From an uncultured Ruminococcus sp. (GTDB lineage Bacteria > Bacillota > Clostridia > Oscillospirales > Ruminococcaceae): a stretch of 63,373 bases of DNA. Shown one piece after another: positions 40,580-50,014 of the stretch; position 1 is the stretch's first letter, and every line of letters begins with the position of its first letter. Both the position numbers and the translations under genes were made by a program. Below the pieces are notes generated by a model that was not told the DNA's origin, searched no databases, and was given only the letters and a program-made list of their open reading frames with translations. Location: contig CAMCRP010000012.1 of assembly GCA_945877315.1 (NCBI GenBank), positions 1 through 63,373 of the forward strand, written 5' to 3'.

Positions 40580-41845
40580 ATGAAAAATTCTATTCTGAAA
40601 ATGCTTGCTGTGGCTTTGTCTGCGGCAATGATAACGGCTTGCGGAGGTGACACACCTGTGGAGGAAGCTGCGGTTACGTCCGAAACAACGACCGTTTCCG
40701 AAATTGCAGAGGTTGAGAAGGACGTTCACACGCAGATGGTGGAGCGTTCCCTTGTAAGCATGGGAAACAGCTTTCGTGTCAAGAAAAAGCTCATGCAGAT
40801 GAAGTCGGGGGAGGAAACCACCGTTGCATACATCGGCGGTTCTATCACTCAGGGCATGAATGCGGGCAGCGAGGGCTGTTACGCAAAGCTTAGCTATGAC
40901 TATCTGGCTGAAAATTACGGCACGGGGGATAATGTTAAATATGTAAATGCGGGCATTGCGGGAACGCCCTCAGTGCTTGGAAATCTCAGGCTGGAGCGTG
41001 ATGTGCTGTCCCATAAGCCCGACATTGTGTTTATCGAATTTGCCGTGAATGATGCTCAGGATCTGATACACAAGGAGTCCTATGAAAGCATGGTGAAAAC
41101 CATTCTTTCTCAGGAAAACGAGCCTGCGGTCATACTGCTGTTTACTATTCTCGAAAACGGCTACACCTGTCAGGAGCATATGTCGGCTATCGGTGAACGC
41201 TACGGTCTGCCTATGATAAGCGTTGGCAATGCGCTGACTCCCGAGTTTGACGAGGGCAGAATGGTCTGGGACGATTATTCAAATGACCAATCACACCCAC
41301 ATGCCGAGGGTCATAAGCTTGTTACGGAGTTTATCGTAAACTATTTTGAGAAGCTGGCAGCGGACGAAACGGTTCCCGACAGTTACGAAATGCCGAAAAT
41401 TTTCCTGAACGGTTGGAGCTATGAAAACGCTTCTCTTGCCGAAGCGGGAAATATTGCCGATCTTGACGGTATTGAACTGCTTGAAACGGGCGGATTTTCC
41501 TCCGAGGACGGCACTTCTGCTGCGTTTTTCAATAACGGCTGGAAATATACGGGCGAGGGCGGTCCCATGAAGCTGAAAATCACCGCAAACGCCGTATTTA
41601 TCGTGTACAAACAGGCAAACAGCGATGAAATGGGCAGCCTTGAGGTCTACCGTGACGGAAACAAGGCGTACACCATAAACGCCAACGACCCCGACGGCTG
41701 GAACAATCCTTGCGCTGTGCAGGTCATAAAGCGTTCCACTGTCCCCGAAATGGAAATTGAGCTGAAAATGGCTGAGGGTTCGGAGGATAAGCAGTTTGAG
41801 ATACTTGCAATTGGATTTACGCAGAATGAGCCTTTTACATTCTGA
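40580..41845 (+). CDS. SGNH/GDSL-family lipoprotein hydrolase
   Basis: A 421-aa lipoprotein whose signal ends in MITAC. The SGNH domain shows block I YIGGSITQGMNAG (Ser nucleophile), block II AGIAGT, block III VND and block V DQSHPHAEGH with the Asp/His pair. A C-terminal beta-rich domain of about 150 residues (from TVPDSYE) may bind carbohydrate. The family includes acetyl-xylan and other carbohydrate esterases, so a role in deacetylating plant or bacterial polysaccharides is inferred. Confidence 0.88.
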   Translation: MKNSILKMLAVALSAAMITACGGDTPVEEAAVTSETTTVSEIAEVEKDVHTQMVERSLVSMGNSFRVKKKLMQMKSGEETTVAYIGGSITQGMNAGSEGCYAKLSYDYLAENYGTGDNVKYVNAGIAGTPSVLGNLRLERDVLSHKPDIVFIEFAVNDAQDLIHKESYESMVKTILSQENEPAVILLFTILENGYTCQEHMSAIGERYGLPMISVGNALTPEFDEGRMVWDDYSNDQSHPHAEGHKLVTEFIVNYFEKLAADETVPDSYEMPKIFLNGWSYENASLAEAGNIADLDGIELLETGGFSSEDGTSAAFFNNGWKYTGEGGPMKLKITANAVFIVYKQANSDEMGSLEVYRDGNKAYTINANDPDGWNNPCAVQVIKRSTVPEMEIELKMAEGSEDKQFEILAIGFTQNEPFTF

Positions 41846-41864
41846 ATTTTATAGTGCTATTTTT

Positions 41865-41885
41865 CTCCCCGCCGAAGGCGGGGAG
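41865..41885. terminator. Terminator after the SGNH gene
   Basis: A perfect 9-bp stem CTCCCCGCC/GGCGGGGAG with a 3-nt loop. A/T-rich tracts flank both sides. Confidence 0.8.
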
Positions 41886-41904
41886 AAAAATAAATAAATG
41901 TAAC

Positions 41905-41938
41905 AAGCGGACGGTCGCAGTAAAGTGACCGTCCGCTT
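41905..41938 (-). terminator. Terminator after the 41942 membrane protein gene
   Basis: A perfect 12-bp stem AAGCGGACGGTC/GACCGTCCGCTT with a 10-nt loop lies just past the stop codon. Confidence 0.8.
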
Positions 41939-41941
41939 AAA

Positions 41942-42451
41942 TTATTCATCGACAGGATAGGGATACATATAATAGCGTTCGGGATTGGTTTTCAGATCCA
42001 CGAAAACAATTATTTTATCCATTCTGATAAAGGGATTCGGAGTATCTTCCTTATAAGTTTCGCTTTTAAATGTATAGGTTTTCCCGTTTTCGTCTGTGTA
42101 AGTACAGAACGTTTCATTAGCGTAATTGATTTCTGTTCTGCCATCACCGTATGTAGTCTGACCGCATTCTCTCATTTCGGTGCGTATGTCGGTGCAGACT
42201 ACATATTTTTCTTCTTCAATGAGCTTGTTGTCCTGCCTGATAAAGTAAAGCTGTAAAACCACAGGGCCGATACCAAATAAGAAGCACAAAGAAATAAACA
42301 CAGAAATCCCAAAAATATCCTCGTCAACATTTAAAGGGTCATTTATAAGCGACAGGTAATTTGACGAAAACATTGCAAATATTGCAACTGCTATGCAAAC
42401 AACCATCAGAATATACCATTGTTTGGGTAATTTCCTTTTCTTGAATCTCAT
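41942..42451 (-). CDS. Two-membrane-segment protein with DUF3592-like domain
   Basis: A 169-aa protein with two membrane segments (about 13-32 and 46-68) and a C-terminal extracytoplasmic or cytoplasmic beta-rich domain containing YTDENGKTYTFKS and a NPERYYMYP ending, like DUF3592. The ATG at 42451 has AAAGGAG upstream; the longer in-frame extension overlaps nadE and is not supported. It follows nadE by 19 bp. Function unknown. Confidence 0.75.
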   Translation of the reverse strand: MRFKKRKLPKQWYILMVVCIAVAIFAMFSSNYLSLINDPLNVDEDIFGISVFISLCFLFGIGPVVLQLYFIRQDNKLIEEEKYVVCTDIRTEMRECGQTTYGDGRTEINYANETFCTYTDENGKTYTFKSETYKEDTPNPFIRMDKIIVFVDLKTNPERYYMYPYPVDE

Positions 42452-42470
42452 ATGGGCTTCTCCTTTATTG

Positions 42471-44381
42471 TCAGGGCAGCATAAAATCCGCAAATGAAGC
42501 GTCCGAGGGCATTCTCCAATCCCCACGGGGCGAAAGGGTAACGCTGCCCACCTTAGGCGCATCGGGCATGCAGGAACGCTTAAACTGCTGTGTGAAGAAC
42601 CGTCTGATGAAGGTTTTCAGCCACTTTTCGATAATATCGTCCCCGTAAACGCCCTTAAATGCAAGCTTTGCCAAACGAAGTATCTTCTGCGGCTCAAATC
42701 CCAGACGAACAGTGTAATAGAGGAAGAAATCGTGCAGCTCGTAGGGCCCTACCAGATCTTCCGTTTTTTGGGAAATCTCGCCGTTTTCGGGAGGAAGAAG
42801 CTCGGGGCTGACGGGTGTGTCCAGGATATCAAGCAGGGTTTCACGAAGCGTTCCCTCGGAGCAGTCCGCCTGATATGCGGTCAGATGACGCACCAGAGTT
42901 TTCGGGATAGACGCATTTACGGCATACATGGACATATGGTCGCCGTTGTAGGTCGCCCAGCCCAAAGCCAGCTCGGAAAGGTCGCCTGTGCCGATAACAA
43001 TGCCGTTTGTCTGATTGGCAATGTCCATCAGCAGCTGAGTTCTCTCTCTTGCCTGTGAATTTTCGTAAACAACGCTGTGGTCGTTCTCGCTGTGACCAAT
43101 ATCCGTAAAATGCTGTCTTACGGCAGCGGAAATGTTTATATCACGAAATGAAACGCCGTAAGCCTCCGCAAGGCAGCAGGCATTGCTTTTTGTGCGCTTT
43201 GTGGTGCCGAAGCAGGGCATGGTAACGGCGGTAATACCCGTCCTGTCAAGGCCCAGCATATCGAATGCCCTTACGGTGACTATCAGCGCAAGGGTAGAGT
43301 CCAGACCGCCCGAAAGCCCGATAACAGCCGATTTACAGCCGATGTGCTTTAGCCGAACCGCCAGACCCGTTGCCTGCATGGAAAGAATATCCTCGCAGCG
43401 TTCCGCAAGCTTTTCCTTTGACTGCGGAACAAAGGGGGTTTTGCAGAAGCTTCTTGTAAGGGTCAGTTCGCCCCCCGCAATGGCAAAGGCTACCCGTCTG
43501 ACAGAAGCGTCCTCGTTTATTGAACCGCTGAAAGTGCCCATTCTGCGGCGTTCGGCGGCAATTCGCTTTACGTCTATCTCGGAGAATATCATTCCCGTGG
43601 TGAACCGCTTGCTTTCGGCAAGGACGGTACCGTTTTCGGCAATAAAATTGTGTCCCGAGAAAACCAGATCCTGACTTGATTCGCCAAATCCCGCATCTGC
43701 ATAGATATATCCGCATATGCAGGACGCAGACTGCGATGTTACCAGCTGCTTTCTGTAATCGGATTTTCCGACAACCTCATCGGAGGCGGAGGGATTGCAG
43801 ATAACAGTCGCACCGCTTACGGAAAGCTGTGCGGAGGGCGGGCAGGGTACCCACAGATCCTCGCAAATTTCGGCGGAAATGATAAATTCGGGGATATTTT
43901 CGCAGCAGAACAAAAGCCGTCCCAGCGGAATGGGGTCAACGGCTTTTCCCGCAAGGCGTGTAATATTTCCGCAGATATTCCGTCCCGAAGAAAAATGCCT
44001 TGCTTCGTAAAACTCGGAATAGTTGGGGATATTTTCCTTTGGAATGAAGCCAAGAATTCGTCCCATATGGAGAAAAGCGGCGCAGTTTAACAGCTTGCTG
44101 CCAAAGCGAAGGGGAAGTCCCACCACGGCAACAAGGTTCATATCCTCGGTGGCTGCGGCTATTTTCATAAGACATTCCTCCGCAGCGTCAAGCAGCCGCT
44201 GAGAGGAGAAAAGGTCGCCGCAGGTGTAGCCTGTAATGCACAGCTCGGGCAGCACGGCAAGGGAGCATTTCTCCGCCTCCGCCTGTCTGATAAGCTCAAT
44301 TATTCTTTCGGTATTTGCCGAACAGTCCGCCGCCCTGACCTCGGGAGTGCAGGCAGCGCATCTGATAAATCCGTCTTTCAT
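42471..44381 (-). CDS. nadE: Glutamine-dependent NAD+ synthetase
   Basis: NadE amidates nicotinic acid adenine dinucleotide with glutamine and ATP, the last step of NAD synthesis. The N-terminal amidase (nitrilase-fold) domain has the Glu-Lys-Cys triad in VLPELCITGY, FIPKENIPNY and SAEICEDLW. The C-terminal synthetase domain has the PP-loop GLSGGLDSTLAL. The full 636 aa is of normal length for the two-domain bacterial form. The ATG at 44381 is chosen with AAGGA upstream; a longer extension would overlap thyA. Confidence 0.97.
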   Translation of the reverse strand: MKDGFIRCAACTPEVRAADCSANTERIIELIRQAEAEKCSLAVLPELCITGYTCGDLFSSQRLLDAAEECLMKIAAATEDMNLVAVVGLPLRFGSKLLNCAAFLHMGRILGFIPKENIPNYSEFYEARHFSSGRNICGNITRLAGKAVDPIPLGRLLFCCENIPEFIISAEICEDLWVPCPPSAQLSVSGATVICNPSASDEVVGKSDYRKQLVTSQSASCICGYIYADAGFGESSQDLVFSGHNFIAENGTVLAESKRFTTGMIFSEIDVKRIAAERRRMGTFSGSINEDASVRRVAFAIAGGELTLTRSFCKTPFVPQSKEKLAERCEDILSMQATGLAVRLKHIGCKSAVIGLSGGLDSTLALIVTVRAFDMLGLDRTGITAVTMPCFGTTKRTKSNACCLAEAYGVSFRDINISAAVRQHFTDIGHSENDHSVVYENSQARERTQLLMDIANQTNGIVIGTGDLSELALGWATYNGDHMSMYAVNASIPKTLVRHLTAYQADCSEGTLRETLLDILDTPVSPELLPPENGEISQKTEDLVGPYELHDFFLYYTVRLGFEPQKILRLAKLAFKGVYGDDIIEKWLKTFIRRFFTQQFKRSCMPDAPKVGSVTLSPRGDWRMPSDASFADFMLP

Positions 44382-44421
44382 TTTCGGTACGTCCTTTCGG
44401 AATTTTTCAAGGGGAAAATTT

Positions 44422-45252
44422 TTAGATTGCAACGGGGAATTTTACGTCGCCTTCGCAATATTTGTAATCCTCAAGCCTAACGCTGTCTGCGGTAAAATCG
44501 TAGAAATCCGTCACCGTTTTGTCAAGGGAAAATTTTGGTGCGGGATAGCTTTCCCGTTCAGTCAGCTCCTTTATTATGTCCACATGGCGGTCGTAAATAT
44601 GCGCATCTGCAATAACGTGGACAAGCTCGCCCGCTTTCAGTCCGCACACCTGCGCTATCATATGCACAAGAACGGCGTATTGCACCACATTCCAGTTATT
44701 GGCAGCAAGCATATCCTGTGAACGCTGATTGAGAATGGCGTTCAGCCTGTCCCCCGTAACGTTGAAGGTCATGCTGTATGCGCAAGGGTAAAGGTGCATC
44801 TCGGAAAGGTCGTGGTGATTGTAGATATTTGTGATGATTCGGCGGCTGGCGGGGTTGTGCTTCAAATCGTAAAGCACTCTGTCAACCTGATCGAAATCCC
44901 CCTCGGGATAGTGGTGCTTCACCCCCAGCTGATAGCCGTAAGCCTTGCCGATAGAGCCTGATTCGTCCGCCCAGCTGTCCCAGATATGGGCGTCAAGGTC
45001 GTTTATGTTGTTGGATTTTTTCTGCCATATCCAAAGCAGCTCCTTAACGGCGGTTTTCAGAAATGTCCGTCTGACGGTGATTATGGGGAACTCCTTTGAA
45101 AGGTCGTAGCGGTTCACCAGACCGAACAGTTTTATAGTGTGAGCGGGGGTGCCGTCCTCCCATTTGGGGCGCACGTCCATATTTGTGTCCCAGCTGCCGT
45201 TTGTCAGAATATCACGGACATTCTGTCTGAAAATATCGTCGGCAATACTCAT
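44422..45252 (-). CDS. thyA: Thymidylate synthase
   Basis: ThyA converts dUMP to dTMP using methylenetetrahydrofolate. The catalytic Cys lies in LYPCAYSMTF, and the folate/dUMP motifs RSQDMLAANNWNV and HIYDRHVDII follow. The 276-aa length is normal. The ATG at 45252 has AAGGAG eight bases upstream. It starts the thyA-nadE-membrane protein run on the minus strand. Confidence 0.97.
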   Translation of the reverse strand: MSIADDIFRQNVRDILTNGSWDTNMDVRPKWEDGTPAHTIKLFGLVNRYDLSKEFPIITVRRTFLKTAVKELLWIWQKKSNNINDLDAHIWDSWADESGSIGKAYGYQLGVKHHYPEGDFDQVDRVLYDLKHNPASRRIITNIYNHHDLSEMHLYPCAYSMTFNVTGDRLNAILNQRSQDMLAANNWNVVQYAVLVHMIAQVCGLKAGELVHVIADAHIYDRHVDIIKELTERESYPAPKFSLDKTVTDFYDFTADSVRLEDYKYCEGDVKFPVAI

Positions 45253-45314
45253 TCTGTTCACTCCTTAAAAAGGCGGGCTGCGGAAAAATTTAGATGCTCC
45301 GCAGTCCGCCGAAA

Positions 45315-45650
45315 TCAATCTTTATTTTTGAGATATTTTCTCACCACAAGGATAGTGCCAATGACGGAATTTATTCCCGCAAGGGAAATAGCAACGATAT
45401 TCAGCGCAATTCCCGCATTTGCGTCATATCTGCGGTTTTTCGCCTTGACGCTTGTTACCAGCCCCGGGATAGAGCAGGCAAAGGTAACTATTGGCAGGAT
45501 AAACGCAAAAACAGTGCCGATGATACCCAGCGTCAGACCGGGAGTGTAGACCTTTTTCTTTCTGCGGATAGGAAGCTTAGCCTTTTTCCCATGCTTTCTG
45601 ATAAATTCTTCCGCCATTTCCTTGGTGAAGGGCTTATTGGAATCAGTCAC
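45315..45650 (-). CDS. DUF4190-like small membrane protein
   Basis: A 111-aa protein with a basic N-terminal half (RKHGKKAKLPIRRKKK) and two membrane helices (LTLGIIGTVFAFILPIV and GIALNIVAISLAG...) arranged as in DUF4190 proteins, which have this two-helix pattern with a SIPGLVTS loop. The start is GTG at 45650, overlapping the pfkA stop by 8 bp and preceded by GGGGGTG, so translation is probably coupled to pfkA. A TTG at 45653 is an alternative. Function unknown. Confidence 0.75.
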   Translation of the reverse strand: MTDSNKPFTKEMAEEFIRKHGKKAKLPIRRKKKVYTPGLTLGIIGTVFAFILPIVTFACSIPGLVTSVKAKNRRYDANAGIALNIVAISLAGINSVIGTILVVRKYLKNKD

Positions 45651-46731
45651 CAAACTTCACCCCCAGATGCTTAGCGGTCAGCACCAGCTGATCGTCGGGG
45701 GAAACAAACTTTGTCTTTCCTGCAATGTCCTCCAGCTTGTTTTCGGTGATCTCGCCCTTAACAAGCGCAACAGTGTAGCCGTATTTTTCCTCGGCAATGA
45801 GGTTTGCGGCTCTTACGCCGAACTTTGTCGCAAGAACACGGTCGTATGCGGAGGGGCTGCCGCCTCTGAGCATATGTCCCGGAACGCAGACTCTTGATTC
45901 AAGACCCGTATTTGCCTGAACCTGTGCGGCAATTCTGGAGGTAGCGGTGAGAATTCCCGCTTCTGCTCTCTTCTTTGCACGCTCCTTCTTTTTCAGCTTA
46001 GCTTCTTCGGTATCGAATGCGCCCTCTGCAACGGCAACGATTGAGAACATCTTGCCCATCTTGGAACGCTTTTCCACAGCCTCGCAAACCTTGTCTATGT
46101 CGTAAGGAATTTCGGGGATAATGACAATATCCGCGCCGCCCGCAACACCCGCATAAAGTGTGAGCCAGCCCGCCTTATTGCCCATGATCTCAACCATAAG
46201 AATACGGCTGTGAGAAGCGGCGGTAGTGTGCAGTCTGTCGATAACATCGGTGGCTGTGTCAACGGCGGTATGGAAGCCGAAGGTAACGTCCGTGCCGTAA
46301 ATGTCGTTGTCAATGGTCTTGGGCAGACCGATAATGTTAAGTCCTTCGTTGGAAAGAAGATTTGCGGTCTTGTGAGTACCGTTTCCGCCGAGAGTCAGCA
46401 GGCAGTCCAGCTTTAGGTTCTTGTAGGTTTCCTTCATGCTTTTGACCTTGTCAACATTGTCCTCGCCTATGACGGTCATCATCTTGAACGGCTGCCTTTT
46501 TGAGCCGAGAATAGTTCCGCCCTGAGTGAGAATGCCCGAAAAATCGGAGGGCTGCATTACCTTGTAGATGTTGTTGATAAGTCCGTAATAACCGTTTTGA
46601 ATTCCGATGATCTCAACGTTTTCCGTACCCATTCTGTCGAAGCAAGCCTTTGCAACGCCTCTGATTGTAGCGTTAAGTCCGGGGCAGTCGCCGCCGCTTG
46701 TGAGTATGCCTATTCTTTTTTTTGCAGCCAT
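45643..46731 (-). CDS. pfkA: 6-phosphofructokinase (group III/mixed type)
   Basis: The 362-aa enzyme phosphorylates fructose-6-phosphate, committing it to glycolysis. The opening IGILTSGGDCPGLNATIRG and the catalytic loop PKTIDND are present. The phosphoryl-donor motif reads GGNGTHKTAN rather than GGDGS, so the Asp at the first position is Asn, and the residue after PK is Lys-type as in PPi-related or group III PFKs. In the family, Gly at the next position goes with ATP use. The donor (ATP or PPi) is therefore not certain. AAAGGA precedes the ATG. Confidence 0.93.
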   Translation of the reverse strand: MAAKKRIGILTSGGDCPGLNATIRGVAKACFDRMGTENVEIIGIQNGYYGLINNIYKVMQPSDFSGILTQGGTILGSKRQPFKMMTVIGEDNVDKVKSMKETYKNLKLDCLLTLGGNGTHKTANLLSNEGLNIIGLPKTIDNDIYGTDVTFGFHTAVDTATDVIDRLHTTAASHSRILMVEIMGNKAGWLTLYAGVAGGADIVIIPEIPYDIDKVCEAVEKRSKMGKMFSIVAVAEGAFDTEEAKLKKKERAKKRAEAGILTATSRIAAQVQANTGLESRVCVPGHMLRGGSPSAYDRVLATKFGVRAANLIAEEKYGYTVALVKGEITENKLEDIAGKTKFVSPDDQLVLTAKHLGVKFGD

Positions 46732-46778
46732 ATTTATTCAATCCTTTCAACGGCTTTCGCCTAAAATTTTCAATTTTC

Positions 46779-49073
46779 TTATACTACGATCTTCTGTCTG
46801 TTCTTGACAAAGCTTTCAAACTGATCGCCCGGCATAGGCTTTCCGAAGAAGTAGCCCTGTGCATGGTCGCAGCCCGATTTTTTCAGTATTTCCGCCTGAC
46901 CGATGGTTTCAATTCCCTCGGCAATGGTTTCTATCTTCTTTGATTTTGCTATTCTGATAACTGCGGAAACTATCTCACGGGAGATCTCGTCCTCTTCAAG
47001 ATACATAATGAAGGAACGGTCAAGCTTTAAGAGCGTTATGGGCAGCACCTGAATGTAGCTGAGGGAGGAATATCCCGTACCAAAGTCGTCCATGGACAGC
47101 TTAACGCCGATGTCCTTGAGCTCCTTCATCTGGTGGATAGCCTGGTCGATGTCCTTGAGGGCAAGGCTTTCGGTCAGTTCGACTTCAAGGTATTCGGGGG
47201 ACAGTCCCGTGCTTGCAAGTGCCTTCTGAATGGACTCCTTAACGTCTGTCTGATAGAAATCCACGGAGGTCAGGTTAATGGAAACGGTTATGGGAGGAAG
47301 CCCCATATCCTGCCATTTCTTATTCTGTCTGCAAGCCTCGTAAAGCACGAAATCGCTTATCTTTGTAATGAGCAGAGAATTCTCCGCAACGGGAATAAAT
47401 GCGCTGGGAGGGATAAGGCTGCCGTCGGGCTTTTTCCATCTGATAAGGGCTTCAACGCCCATTATCTCGCCGTCGGACAGGTTGATCTTAGGCTGATAGT
47501 AAAGCACAAGCTCTTTGTTTTCGATAGCTGCGGCAAGCTCGTTTTCCAGAGTATTGCCCGCAAGGATCTTTTCGTGGATCTGATTGTCGTAGCGGATAAT
47601 ATTTCCTCTTGTGCCGTCACTGAGGCTGAGGGAGAATTCTGCGTGTTCGAGGACGGTTGCAAAATCCTTTCCGCCGTCGGACATTTTGCAGTAGCCTGCC
47701 GAACAGGTGATGGTCTGTGTTGAGAAAACGTCTATATTCAGGTTTGCGATACGGTTTTGGATACGCTTTATTACCTCCATAGGATAGTTATCGTCACCTG
47801 TTTCACGCATTAGCAGTGCAAAGTTATCGCCGCCTATCCTAGCACCGAAGCCGCCGCTGGACAGGTTCGACAGGATAGCCGAAGCCACCTCTGCAAGCAG
47901 CTTGTTTCCGTTATTATAACCGCAGGTATCGTTGATAATATGGAATTTGTCGATGTCGAGAACGATTACCCAATAGGACGGGCTGCCTTCGGGAGCGTCC
48001 TTTGTACATTCCAGCGCTTCCTGACCTATCATCATGAACTTGTTTCTGTTGTATATCTGCGTTACCTCGTCTATATACGCCATTCTTTCGATAAGTGAGT
48101 CCTTTTCCTTATCCTTTGTAATGTCCATAATAGCACCGCCGACGCCTGCGGGCTTGCCGTCTGCTGTGGCGGGCATCATCTTGTAGCGGAACATATACCA
48201 GTGGTAGGAATCGTCCGCAGACATAAGCCTAAGCTCGGTGCTGTGGGTCTTGTTCATATCGCTTTCGGAGGGGTGATGACCCGATGCGCCGTTGGCAAAG
48301 CTTTCAAACAGCACTCTGTCCTTGGGGTGAACGATAGCCTCCAGATCGGCACTTTTCACATACTGTTCGTCCATACCCAGCATAATAAGCAGCTGGTCGG
48401 AGAGGTAGAAAACGTCCCTGTCAGGCTCTTTAAGTATCAGACCGATCTCGGAAAGCTCCATGGAAAGAGCGTACTTGTTTTCCGTTTCCGCAAGGCTTCT
48501 GGAATACTGCAAGAGATCGTCCTTCAAGCGGAGAGTTTCTGTCAGGTCCATACCGATGGACATCATGAGATAGCTTATTTTGGAGGTACCCTTTTCAACG
48601 TTCATAAGGGAGGTGTTCCAGATGGCAGTGACCTTTCTTCCGTCCTTGCAGGTTATATGGAATTCCTCGTCACGGGAGTTTATGACCGCCTGAAAATTTT
48701 CCTTGTTGAAGGCGTCCTCGGGCAGGAGGTTTCTGCGGATAGCCTCGCCCGACATAAGATCCTCTGCCGTGTAGCCCGTAACCCTTGTAAGCTCGTCATT
48801 GACGCGGATATACTCAAAATCCGTGTCCCAGATAATGACCATGGCATTGATATTTTGCGCCATTTTTTCAAGGGAAACCTTCTGTTTTGCGGCACTTTCC
48901 CTGTTGATGTAAATGTTAGAAGCCGCAATACCGCTCACGCCCACAGCAATTGCTGTGAGGTAAACTGTAACTATTATGGCTTGCTTTTCGGGATATGAGC
49001 CCAGCAGCTTAGCCATTATGAGCGTAAACACAGCAATTATGACTGTTACAATTATCAGCTTTGATTTTTTCAT
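46779..49073 (-). CDS. PAS-GGDEF-EAL protein; predicted cyclic-di-GMP phosphodiesterase
   Basis: A 764-aa signalling protein with two N-terminal membrane segments, two PAS-like sensor domains (about 60-170 and 185-310), a GGDEF domain whose signature reads IGGDNF, and an EAL domain. The EAL domain keeps the catalytic residues: VEALIRW, INLTS, ELTES, DDFGTGYSSL, KLDRS, AEGIET and HAQGYFFG. The GGDEF motif is degenerate, so diguanylate cyclase activity is unlikely, and it may instead bind GTP or c-di-GMP as an allosteric site. A net hydrolase is predicted. Its own promoter lies at 49188-49216. Confidence 0.93.
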   Translation of the reverse strand: MKKSKLIIVTVIIAVFTLIMAKLLGSYPEKQAIIVTVYLTAIAVGVSGIAASNIYINRESAAKQKVSLEKMAQNINAMVIIWDTDFEYIRVNDELTRVTGYTAEDLMSGEAIRRNLLPEDAFNKENFQAVINSRDEEFHITCKDGRKVTAIWNTSLMNVEKGTSKISYLMMSIGMDLTETLRLKDDLLQYSRSLAETENKYALSMELSEIGLILKEPDRDVFYLSDQLLIMLGMDEQYVKSADLEAIVHPKDRVLFESFANGASGHHPSESDMNKTHSTELRLMSADDSYHWYMFRYKMMPATADGKPAGVGGAIMDITKDKEKDSLIERMAYIDEVTQIYNRNKFMMIGQEALECTKDAPEGSPSYWVIVLDIDKFHIINDTCGYNNGNKLLAEVASAILSNLSSGGFGARIGGDNFALLMRETGDDNYPMEVIKRIQNRIANLNIDVFSTQTITCSAGYCKMSDGGKDFATVLEHAEFSLSLSDGTRGNIIRYDNQIHEKILAGNTLENELAAAIENKELVLYYQPKINLSDGEIMGVEALIRWKKPDGSLIPPSAFIPVAENSLLITKISDFVLYEACRQNKKWQDMGLPPITVSINLTSVDFYQTDVKESIQKALASTGLSPEYLEVELTESLALKDIDQAIHQMKELKDIGVKLSMDDFGTGYSSLSYIQVLPITLLKLDRSFIMYLEEDEISREIVSAVIRIAKSKKIETIAEGIETIGQAEILKKSGCDHAQGYFFGKPMPGDQFESFVKNRQKIVV

Positions 49074-49187
49074 TTATCAGTTTCCCCTCTGTACCCAATA
49101 GAAAATCGTTTTCATATACTTTTTATTCCCATTAACGGGAGAGAAAATCGCATAGTTTGGATAAAAATGAAATATTATCCAAAAATA

Positions 49188-49216
49188 ATTATATACCAAT
49201 ATTTTCAATCTGTCAA
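49188..49216 (-). promoter_or_regulatory. Promoter of the GGDEF-EAL gene
   Basis: On the minus strand perfect TTGACA (49211-49216) and TATAAT (49188-49193) boxes with a 17-bp spacer, about 115 bp upstream of the start. The 115-nt leader is AT-rich with no riboswitch recognised. Confidence 0.8.
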
Positions 49217-49324
49217 TAATGAACAATAAAAATTATCAATTCAGCGTTATTTTTTCACATATTTATCACATTTAGATGGTAAAATAAGCTTGTAAGATAC
49301 TATATCGAGAAAGAGGTGCTTGTT

Positions 49325-50014
49325 ATGGCTAAAATATTAATTGTCGACGATGAAGAAATGATAAGAAACGTGGTAAGGGAATATGCCGAATTTGAGGGGT
49401 ATGAAACGGACGAGGCGGAGGACGGTATGCAGGCTGTTGAAAAATGCCGCAAAAACGATTACGACCTCATAGTTATGGACATTATGATGCCTAAGCTGGA
49501 CGGTTATTCCGCCTGCCGTGAGATACGCAAATCCAAGCAGATACCCGTCATAATGCTGTCTGCAAGGGGTGAGGAGTACGACAAGCTTTTCGGCTTCGAG
49601 CTGGGCATTGACGACTATGTTGTAAAGCCATTTTCTCCAAAGGAGCTGACTGCGAGAATAAGGGCGGTGCTCAAGCGTGCGGCTGCTGCCGAAACGGAGA
49701 AGAAGTCCGATGTTATGCGGTTTGAGGGGCTGGAGATCAATATGCCGGGTCGTGAAGTAATTGTGGACGGCACTCCTGCGGCACTGACGCCCAAGGAGTA
49801 TGACCTGCTTTTCTATCTGGTGCGCAACAAGGGTCTTGCGCTGTCCAGAGATAAGCTGCTTGAAGAGGTTTGGGGATACGATTTTTACGGAGATGACAGA
49901 ACGGTTGACACCCACATAAAGATGCTCCGAAATTCCATAGGACAGTACCGTAAATTCATCGTGACTCTCAGGGGTATGGGTTACAAGTTCGACGCTTCGG
50001 CGCAGGAAAGTTAA
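49325..50014 (+). CDS. OmpR/PhoB-family response regulator
   Basis: A 229-aa regulator with an N-terminal receiver domain (VDDEEMIR, phosphorylated Asp in VMDIMMPKLDG, Lys in VKPFSPKEL) and a C-terminal winged-helix domain (ALTPKEYDLLFYL, HIKMLRNSIG). AAAGAGG precedes the ATG at 49325. It is directly followed by its histidine kinase with no gap, so they are a two-component pair of unknown signal. Confidence 0.95.
   Translation: MAKILIVDDEEMIRNVVREYAEFEGYETDEAEDGMQAVEKCRKNDYDLIVMDIMMPKLDGYSACREIRKSKQIPVIMLSARGEEYDKLFGFELGIDDYVVKPFSPKELTARIRAVLKRAAAAETEKKSDVMRFEGLEINMPGREVIVDGTPAALTPKEYDLLFYLVRNKGLALSRDKLLEEVWGYDFYGDDRTVDTHIKMLRNSIGQYRKFIVTLRGMGYKFDASAQES

Noticed and set aside
41942-42562. 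Longer start for the membrane protein overlapping nadE
   Set aside because: The extra N-terminus is antisense-like overlap with the nadE 3' end and lacks a ribosome site; ATG 42451 is well supported.
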